64,000 nucleotides of DNA from Spirochaetota bacterium (GTDB lineage Bacteria > Spirochaetota > Spirochaetia > SZUA-6): positions 27,426-91,425 of the forward strand of contig JAADHF010000042.1 in assembly GCA_013151965.1 (NCBI GenBank). Direction: 5' to 3'. The notes beneath the pieces are model-generated. The model was not told the origin of the DNA. It worked only from the letters and a program-made list of their open reading frames with translations, and did no database searches. Below, piece after piece: positions 30,545 to 37,389 of the stretch. The stretch's first letter is position 1; each line of letters opens with the position of its first letter. Position numbers and translations under genes: made by a program.

Positions 30545-31252
30545 GGGTTTCCCTATATAAACACCTTCGGGACCAAGGTATTCCACCTTCTTCCCGTTAA
30601 TGAGTATCTGAACTTTTGTAATATTAGTAAATTCGGTTGTTGTATAGACAATCTGTTTAAGTTGTGTTTTTAAACCCTGAATCCCAAGTGAATTAAAGCG
30701 GAAATTTTCTGTAAAATCAAGATAGGCAGTATCATCCTTAACGTAAATATTTAAAAGTTTTGTGTTTTTAGGTATCAAAGTTATAAAGCCTCTATTTAAC
30801 TCCGCAGAATCAGGGCCCTGCAGAAGAGTTTTTATTGTCTGTCTAAGCGGTGAGTCTTTATATTTTATATTTTTTATTTCTCCTTTGAGTCCTATTTTGC
30901 CGTTTTTTTCTACTAATGCAAAAAAGATACGGGCCTTTCTTAAGCTGTATTTCTCCTTTTTAAGGTTGGAGGAAGTTTTGTTTTCCGTATTTTTCTCTTT
31001 ATTAGACGGGGCTACTGTAATTGTTACCTGTTCCTTGCCGGATGATTGCTGTTTAGTTTCCGGCTTTGCTTTTTCTGCTTTTTTAATTGTTACATCGGGA
31101 GGTTTTACAGCTTCTTTTTTAGTGATGGTATTTAGAAAATCTGTTTTATTCAGTATATTTTCTATATTTTTTCTGTTAAACAGGAAGATGACAATAACGA
31201 GGAGTACAAGTGCAACCCAGAATAAACAGCCAAGTGAAGATTTCTTTTTCAT
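30509..31252 (-). CDS. GerMN-domain exported protein
   Basis: A 247-residue protein starting MKKKSSLGCLFWVALVLLVIVIFLF, an uncleaved signal anchor or signal peptide, followed by a Lys/Glu/Thr-rich linker to about 105 and a C-terminal GerMN domain. The domain's typical pattern is visible in TIKTLLQGP, the DTAYLDFTENF segment and the late QIVYTTTEF. An in-frame ATG at 31276 would add eight residues, but the shorter start gives the cleaner signal. GerMN domains occur in envelope proteins of sporulating and non-sporulating bacteria, usually near peptidoglycan. It is convergent with tlyA, overlapping by 36 bp, and divergent from ptsI. Confidence 0.8.
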   Translation of the reverse strand: MKKKSSLGCLFWVALVLLVIVIFLFNRKNIENILNKTDFLNTITKKEAVKPPDVTIKKAEKAKPETKQQSSGKEQVTITVAPSNKEKNTENKTSSNLKKEKYSLRKARIFFALVEKNGKIGLKGEIKNIKYKDSPLRQTIKTLLQGPDSAELNRGFITLIPKNTKLLNIYVKDDTAYLDFTENFRFNSLGIQGLKTQLKQIVYTTTEFTNITKVQILINGKKVEYLGPEGVYIGKPLTRETFENDEL

Positions 31253-31291
31253 ATCTTTACTATAATCGGCATACACCTTCTATGTATTGAT

Positions 31292-31320
31292 TTGACACCG
31301 CTAAAAAAAGCACGTATATT
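31292..31320 (+). promoter_or_regulatory. Near-consensus promoter of ptsI
   Basis: TTGACA at 31292-31297 and TATATT at 31315-31320 are separated by exactly 17 bases. The ptsI ATG lies only 9 bases after the -10 element, so the expected start site (about 31327) is within a few bases of the start codon. No Shine-Dalgarno fits between, suggesting a leaderless transcript. Confidence 0.8.
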
Positions 31321-31329
31321 TATAACCAA

Positions 31330-33072
31330 ATGAAAGTATTTCATGGTATTATGGCTTCTCCGGGAATTGCCGCGGGGAAGGCCTATGTTTTTAAGCAGAT
31401 AAAGATTTCCATTCCCGAATACAACATAGCTTCACAGGACATCGAAGCGGAAATGTCCAGATTCTTAGAAGCAGTGGAGAAAGCGACTTTTGAAGTTGAG
31501 AACATAAAATTGAATATTAAAGGTAATATGAAGAACGGACAGCAGGAGTTACTGGACAGCCATATCCTGATGATGAATGATCCTGAATTAAAAGAGAAAA
31601 TTAATTCAGGATTAAAGAATCAGAAAAAGAATGTGGAGTGGATTCTTATTCAGGTAATCGAAGATATGATAGCACAGCTTAAATTATCACAGGATGAATA
31701 TCTTAACGAAAGAAGCCTGGATTTCAGAGATATGTCCAACAGGATACTGAACCAGCTGCTTTATTTTAAGCAGCCGTCTCTCTCCGAACTTGACGAGCCT
31801 GTAATAATAGTATCACATAATCTTATGCCTTCCGATGCTATCGGTATGCGTAAAGATATGGTAAAGGGTATAGCAACGGATGCCGGAGGTAAAACTTCAC
31901 ATACAGCTATTCTTGCAAGATCCCTGGAAATACCGGCTGTTTTAGGCCTGATGGATATTTCCAGATACGTAAAAGATGGTGATGATATCATTATTGACGG
32001 CAACAGCGGAACGGTTATTGTCGATCCGGATAAAAAAACAGAATCGGGATATAGAACAACGAAAAAGAAGTGGGAAAAGCATGAAAAAGATCTTTTACAG
32101 CTGAACAGGCTGGCGGCAGAAACAAGGGATGGTAAATTAATAAATCTCGAGGCGAATATAGAAATACCCGAAGAAGTGGATTCTGTTATTATGCACGGTG
32201 CTGACGGAGTGGGGCTTTTCCGTTCCGAGTTTCTATATATTCAGCCGAATAAATTTCCCAATGAAGAGGAGCAATACATTGCATATAAATCCGTTCTGCA
32301 GAGGCTTAAAGGGAAAACAGTTACAATAAGAACACTCGATCTCGGCGGAGACAAGCGTGTCCCCGGCTTAAACACGATAGAAGAAAATAATCCGATTCTT
32401 GGATGGAGGGCAATCAGGTTCTGCCTTTCACGTCCGGATATCTTTAAGACTCAGTTAAGGGCTCTGCTCCGGGCATCGATATATGGAAATTTAAAAGTAA
32501 TGTTTCCAATGATTTCCGGGATCGAGGAAGTAGAGCACAGTTTTGAAATTTATGAAGAAGCTAAAGCGGAGCTTAAAGCGAAAGGCATCGAATATAATGA
32601 AAATATTCCCGTGGGGATAATGATAGAAATACCGTCTGCAGCGGTAACGACGGATATACTTGCGAAGAAGGTGGACTTTTTTTCCATAGGTACAAATGAT
32701 CTTATACAATATACAGTTGCTGTGGACAGGGGTAATGAGCGTATTGCATATTTATACGAACCTTTTCATCCGGGTGTACTTCGTCTTATTCAGCTTACCA
32801 TAGTAAACGGACATAAACAGGGAATCCCTGTTGGTATGTGCGGTGAAATGGCCAGTGACCCTCTTGCTACAGTAATACTGATCGGAATGGGTCTGGATGA
32901 GTTCAGTATGAGTGCTATCAGTATTCCCGGGATTAAGAGAATAATAAGATCAATAAATGTACTTGATGCGGAGGAAGTGGTGGGTAATATTATGGAGATG
33001 AGATCATACTCTGAGATATCAGAATATGTAAAAAAATGGATGAGGAATTACTTTGATTTCGAAACATATTAA
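31330..33072 (+). CDS. ptsI: Phosphoenolpyruvate-protein phosphotransferase (PTS enzyme I)
   Basis: Complete 580-residue enzyme I, the first phosphocarrier of the sugar phosphotransferase system. The phosphohistidine is H191 in TDAGGKTSHTAILA. The PEP-binding TIM-barrel domain has GADGVGLFRSEFLY, TIRTLDLGGDKR, and the C-terminal GTNDLIQYTVAVDRGNE and GMCGEMASD motifs. No ptsH or other PTS gene adjoins. The promoter position implies translation without a leader. Its 3' end overlaps the TTG start of der by 20 bp. Confidence 0.96.
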   Translation: MKVFHGIMASPGIAAGKAYVFKQIKISIPEYNIASQDIEAEMSRFLEAVEKATFEVENIKLNIKGNMKNGQQELLDSHILMMNDPELKEKINSGLKNQKKNVEWILIQVIEDMIAQLKLSQDEYLNERSLDFRDMSNRILNQLLYFKQPSLSELDEPVIIVSHNLMPSDAIGMRKDMVKGIATDAGGKTSHTAILARSLEIPAVLGLMDISRYVKDGDDIIIDGNSGTVIVDPDKKTESGYRTTKKKWEKHEKDLLQLNRLAAETRDGKLINLEANIEIPEEVDSVIMHGADGVGLFRSEFLYIQPNKFPNEEEQYIAYKSVLQRLKGKTVTIRTLDLGGDKRVPGLNTIEENNPILGWRAIRFCLSRPDIFKTQLRALLRASIYGNLKVMFPMISGIEEVEHSFEIYEEAKAELKAKGIEYNENIPVGIMIEIPSAAVTTDILAKKVDFFSIGTNDLIQYTVAVDRGNERIAYLYEPFHPGVLRLIQLTIVNGHKQGIPVGMCGEMASDPLATVILIGMGLDEFSMSAISIPGIKRIIRSINVLDAEEVVGNIMEMRSYSEISEYVKKWMRNYFDFETY

Positions 33073-34390
33073 AAAACGTCCTTTTACCGTTGCAATTGTA
33101 GGAAGGCCGAATGTCGGGAAATCGACCCTTTTTAACAGATTAATCGGCAGAAGGAGGTCTATTACAGATCCGTTCCCGGGAGTTACCCGTGATACGGTGG
33201 AAGAGGAGCTTACAATAGACGGCAGAAATATCCTTCTGGTAGATACAGGTGGTTTTAAGCTGGAAAGAGAAGAACTTGATGATCTCGTTGTAGAAAAAAG
33301 CCTTAAAGCTGCAGAGGAATCCGATTTAATACTTCTTCTTGTTGATATTAATGAAATTACCGGTGAAGATTATCATTTTATTGAGTTTTTAAGGAAATAC
33401 GAAGATAAAGTGGTTCTGATAGCAAACAAGGCTGATAATGAAAAAAAGGAGTATGCTGTCTGGGAACTTTACAGTTTCGGTTTTAAAGAAGTTATACCGG
33501 TTTCGGCGGTTCATGGAAAAAATATGGATAAAGTAAATTCGGTAATTATTAATGCAGCGGATAAAACCGGAAGCAATGTTGAGCATGATACCGCTTCTGA
33601 TGTTAAAATTATCAGGATTGCAATTCTCGGAAAACCTAATACCGGAAAATCAACACTTTTAAACTATCTGCTGGGTGAGGAAAAATCAATTGTTTCCGAT
33701 ATTCCGGGCACTACACGGGACACGATAAACGGCATCTTTAACTACAAAACATTTACCTTCGAGGTTGTAGATACGGCCGGCATAAGAAGAAAGAGTAAGG
33801 TAAAGGATTCGGTTGAATATTATTCCGTTAACCGGGCGATTAAGACGATAGAGAGATCGGATATTGTATATCTGCTGATCGATTCCGTAGATGGGTTAAC
33901 CGAGCAGGATAAAAAAATAGCATCTCTTGTAATAAAAAAGGGGAGCGGAATTATCCTTGTATTAAACAAGTGGGACAGGGTTAAAAAAGTTTCAAATCAA
34001 CTTCGCGCGGTTACGGACAGGGTACGCTTCCTCTTCCCTGTTCTGCATTTTGCGCCTTTAGTTACGACATCGGCGATTAACGGCGAAGGTGTCGAGCATC
34101 TTCTGGATGTTTCTCTTAAAGTCTGGGATCAGCTTAACAAAAGGGTGGACACAGCACAGTTTAACCAGGCATTGCAGAAATGGTTAACAGAGTATCAGCT
34201 TCCGGTACGGGGTAAGAATATCAAAATTCGGTATGCCACACAGGTGGAAATTAATCCGGTTAAATTTGTCTTTTTTGTCAATAACATGAGGGGTTATCCG
34301 TCCCGTTATACGAGGTATATAGAGAATAAAATAAGGAAAGTGTTTGGTTTTTCCCTTATACCCATTCATATTGATTTAAGACAGAATTAA
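33053..34390 (+). CDS. der: Ribosome-associated GTPase Der (EngA)
   Basis: A 445-residue GTPase with two tandem G domains for 50S maturation. G domain 1 has GRPNVGKSTLFNRL and DTGGF; G domain 2 has GKPNTGKSTLLNYL, DTAGIRR and NKWDRV; a KH-like C-terminal domain follows. The start is TTG 33053 inside the end of ptsI, decided by GAGGAA five bases upstream and by the N-terminus MISKHIKKRPFTVAIVGRP. No ATG is available before the P-loop. Translation is probably coupled to ptsI. Confidence 0.95.
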   Translation: MISKHIKKRPFTVAIVGRPNVGKSTLFNRLIGRRRSITDPFPGVTRDTVEEELTIDGRNILLVDTGGFKLEREELDDLVVEKSLKAAEESDLILLLVDINEITGEDYHFIEFLRKYEDKVVLIANKADNEKKEYAVWELYSFGFKEVIPVSAVHGKNMDKVNSVIINAADKTGSNVEHDTASDVKIIRIAILGKPNTGKSTLLNYLLGEEKSIVSDIPGTTRDTINGIFNYKTFTFEVVDTAGIRRKSKVKDSVEYYSVNRAIKTIERSDIVYLLIDSVDGLTEQDKKIASLVIKKGSGIILVLNKWDRVKKVSNQLRAVTDRVRFLFPVLHFAPLVTTSAINGEGVEHLLDVSLKVWDQLNKRVDTAQFNQALQKWLTEYQLPVRGKNIKIRYATQVEINPVKFVFFVNNMRGYPSRYTRYIENKIRKVFGFSLIPIHIDLRQN

Positions 34391-34400
34391 TAATCAGTTC

Positions 34401-36098
34401 ATGAAATACTACAGTATTGGTGAGGTAAGCGAAATACTTAAAATAAAAACACATGTTTTAAGGTACTGGGAAAGAGAAGTTCCCTTTCTCGGGCCGCAGA
34501 AGAGCAAATCAGGGAGGCGCATCTATACAAACCGGGATGTGCAGCTCTTGTTCAGGTTTAAATATCTGACACAAATTAAAAAATACACTGTACAGGGAGC
34601 CCGGCAGAAAATATGGGACGATATGAGGGGAACAAAAAGCTCTGCCGCTGTAAAAATAATGGAACTCAGGACAGAGCTTGTGGACATACTTTCGAAACTT
34701 AGAAACAGGAGAAGCAAAAATATGGAAAGAGAGTTAAAGGACAGCATGCTTTCGATCGGACAGGGTCATCTTTTCGATTATTGGGATAAACGGGATAAGT
34801 TGAAGCGTGATAAACTTATCGGAGATTTGGAAAAGCTCGATGTTTCTTTGCTTGGTGTTTTAACACAGAGGCTCGGTAAAAAGGAGAGTAATACCCTCAC
34901 TTTTAAACCTGTCGGCTACGTATCTATTGAGGAAAGCAGAAAGGATAAGGAAGCTTTAAATCTGGGCAAGGAATTTATTTCCTCCGGTAAAACCGCATTT
35001 TTAACCGTTGCAGGGGGCCAGGGTTCCAGGCTTGGTTTTAACGGACCCAAGGGGACTTTTAAGATAAGTCCGGTAAGACGGGTATCCCTGTTTCAGATTT
35101 TTGCGGAGAAGTTGTTTTCGGCAAATCGTATTTATTCTACGGATATTCCATGGCTTATTATGACAAGCCGGGCGAACTATGATGAGACTGTCGATTACTT
35201 TAAGAAAATGAATTATTTCGGTCTTGATAGTAAAAGTATTCATTTTTTTAAACAGGGTATGCTGCCCTCACTGTACCCGGACGGAAGGCTGGTTCTTTCC
35301 GAAGACGGAGGTATTTTTCAGAATCCGAACGGCCATGGCGGTGTAATAAAGGCGCTGCATGACTCCGGGATAATGCTGTTTTTAACGAAGAATGGGATAG
35401 AGGAGATATTTTATTTTCAGGTAGACAACCCTCTGGTGCAGGTCCCTGATCCTCTCTTTCTCGGAATACACTTAAAAAGAGAATCGGAAATGTCGTCGAA
35501 GGTTATAAAAAAGGCCTTTCCTGAAGAAAAACTCGGCACAATAGGCCTTATAAACGGAAAACCCGGAGTTATCGAATATTCAGATCTGGATAAAGATACT
35601 ATGTATAGCAGGGGAACGGACGGTAATCTGCTCTTTAATCAGGGGTCTATTGCCGTGCATATCCTTAATGTCGGATTTTTAAACGGGATAAAAAAGAATC
35701 TTCCGTTTCACTTTGCCCGGAAAAAAGTGAAAACGCTCAAACCCACGGAGGAAGGCGCCGATTTAAGAGAAGAAGAGGTTATTAAATTTGAAATGTTCAT
35801 CTTTGATGCTGTACCCGAGGCTAAAAATCCGGTTTTTTTTGAAACCGAACGAAGAGAGGAATTTGCTCCTCTTAAGAACAAAACAGGTATCGATTCGATA
35901 ACGACATGCCTTGCAGGGCAGATAGAGAAATATTCCGGCTGGCTGGAGGCTGCCGGTGTGGAAGTTCCCCGGGATAATGATAATAAACCGGTATATCCTG
36001 TGGAAATCAGCCCTGTTTTTGCCCTTGACAGGGAAATACTTATTACCCGTAAAGGAGAATTACCTGCAAAAATCAAAAAGGAAACATTGTTCGCATAG
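34401..36098 (+). CDS. MerR-type HTH fused to UDP-sugar pyrophosphorylase (UAP-like)
   Basis: A 565-residue protein. Residues 1 to about 75 are a MerR-type winged helix (YSIGEVSEILKIKTHVLRYWE, then SGRRIYTNRDVQLL). From about 110 it is an eukaryotic-type UDPGP/UAP protein: an N-terminal helical block with GQGHLFDYWDKRDKLKRDKL, then the nucleotide-binding loop AGGQGSRLGFNGPKG (residues 204 onward), QNPNGHGG and FQVDNPLV. UAP enzymes make UDP-N-acetylglucosamine from UTP and GlcNAc-1-phosphate. An in-frame ATG at 34722 (residue 108), with AGGAG ten bases upstream, could start a 458-residue enzyme without the HTH. DNA binding by the fused form is inferred, not shown. Confidence 0.9.
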   Translation: MKYYSIGEVSEILKIKTHVLRYWEREVPFLGPQKSKSGRRIYTNRDVQLLFRFKYLTQIKKYTVQGARQKIWDDMRGTKSSAAVKIMELRTELVDILSKLRNRRSKNMERELKDSMLSIGQGHLFDYWDKRDKLKRDKLIGDLEKLDVSLLGVLTQRLGKKESNTLTFKPVGYVSIEESRKDKEALNLGKEFISSGKTAFLTVAGGQGSRLGFNGPKGTFKISPVRRVSLFQIFAEKLFSANRIYSTDIPWLIMTSRANYDETVDYFKKMNYFGLDSKSIHFFKQGMLPSLYPDGRLVLSEDGGIFQNPNGHGGVIKALHDSGIMLFLTKNGIEEIFYFQVDNPLVQVPDPLFLGIHLKRESEMSSKVIKKAFPEEKLGTIGLINGKPGVIEYSDLDKDTMYSRGTDGNLLFNQGSIAVHILNVGFLNGIKKNLPFHFARKKVKTLKPTEEGADLREEEVIKFEMFIFDAVPEAKNPVFFETERREEFAPLKNKTGIDSITTCLAGQIEKYSGWLEAAGVEVPRDNDNKPVYPVEISPVFALDREILITRKGELPAKIKKETLFA

Positions 36099-37389
36099 AT
36101 TAATAGTTTTCTTTCTTTTCCTTTCTTTCTTTAACGGAGTAAATATATACTCCCAGGGAATAGTTAATCCCGAAATATATTTAAGATCTTCGATTTATAG
36201 TTTCCCCGATAATGCCGGAGCACGTTTTAAACTGCGGGACATTATTTTTAGTCCTCTGTATGAACTTCTAAATAGCAAAGAACGGTATATTTATCAGCAT
36301 GAAAGCGGAACTTCAGTAAAGTTCGAAATAAAAAGGAGTAAAGAGGCTGTATATCTCCTGTTCCTGAATGAAACAAAAAGAGGATTTAATATTCTGGGCA
36401 GGGGTAATTACATAATTAAACGCAGTTTAAAAGACGGAAATTTTATTCAGGTAAAAATATTTATTCGCGATGATCCGGACTCGTTTATTCGGTTGTATCC
36501 CTTCCATGACAGATCATATTTTGATCTTACCATCTACGGTTTTCCGGTAGCCATGAAAGTTGTATTGCCTGTTAAATTTAATGCAATGCTTACCGCTCCT
36601 TTTTCCGAGATTGTCCGCCTGTCACAGAAACTTATCGATTGGAATTTTGTTCTTTACAAAGAATCCGGGAGAAAAAGCCGGGTCATCGAAGGTGTTGTAA
36701 AGAGTATCGAATCGAAAATCTCCGGCCTGCATGATGCTGATGACGGGGCTATGAATAGTGATGGTAAATTTGTATTTATTAATGACAGTAGTACTCAGAA
36801 TAGCCCCGGAGGATTTAACTGTTCGGGGTTTGCAAAATGGGTTGTCGACGGGTTTTATTATCCGCTGACGGGACATCTTTTATCCATAGATACTGCTAAA
36901 AAGAAAGATACCGGTATACGCGGTAACAGATGGAGTGCCAGGTACGAGAGTGTACGTGATCCCTATTTCGGGCTGGATTGGAGCCGTAATCTTGCAGTTT
37001 CCCTGGCGGAAGCACGTAATAATATAAAGATAACAGGCCCCGAGTCCATGGATGTGAGGGACAGTAAATATATCCGTTATATCGAGGATGTAGGGTACCC
37101 GGTTAAAAACTTAAGATTCCTGATGTTCCGGCTGTCCGTGCTTTATCCCGGTTACTTTTTTATCGGTTCGCTGAATAAGGAATTCGGCAAGGATCCTGTA
37201 TTAAGGCAGCATTTTCATGTTGTTCTGCTGTTTCCGTATTTTGATGACCGCGGTTATTTCCGTATAGCTGTAATGGAACGCAATAAAGAGACAGGCATAT
37301 CATCATTACTAAAGAGGTATGGTGAGGATTACATACACCTTGTTAAGGTTAATGCAGAAGGAACCTTTAAGCCGATTTCCATTGAATAA
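36064..37389 (+). CDS. Exported NlpC/P60-like protein
   Basis: About 441 residues, exported: QKSKRKHCSHR is followed by a hydrophobic stretch LIVFFLFLSFFNGVNIYSQ that ends in a likely signal-peptidase site. The motif GGFNCSGFAKWV (C253) and a later QHFHVVLLFPY (H383/H385) resemble the Cys-His pair of NlpC/P60 peptidoglycan peptidases. The start is unclear: no ATG, GTG or TTG close to the signal has a ribosome-binding site, whereas CTG 36064 has AAAGGAG six bases upstream. The frame is open back to ATG 35956, within the preceding gene. Its stop shares a base with the ATG of the next gene, so it is in the envelope operon. Confidence 0.75.
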   Translation: MQKSKRKHCSHRLIVFFLFLSFFNGVNIYSQGIVNPEIYLRSSIYSFPDNAGARFKLRDIIFSPLYELLNSKERYIYQHESGTSVKFEIKRSKEAVYLLFLNETKRGFNILGRGNYIIKRSLKDGNFIQVKIFIRDDPDSFIRLYPFHDRSYFDLTIYGFPVAMKVVLPVKFNAMLTAPFSEIVRLSQKLIDWNFVLYKESGRKSRVIEGVVKSIESKISGLHDADDGAMNSDGKFVFINDSSTQNSPGGFNCSGFAKWVVDGFYYPLTGHLLSIDTAKKKDTGIRGNRWSARYESVRDPYFGLDWSRNLAVSLAEARNNIKITGPESMDVRDSKYIRYIEDVGYPVKNLRFLMFRLSVLYPGYFFIGSLNKEFGKDPVLRQHFHVVLLFPYFDDRGYFRIAVMERNKETGISSLLKRYGEDYIHLVKVNAEGTFKPISIE

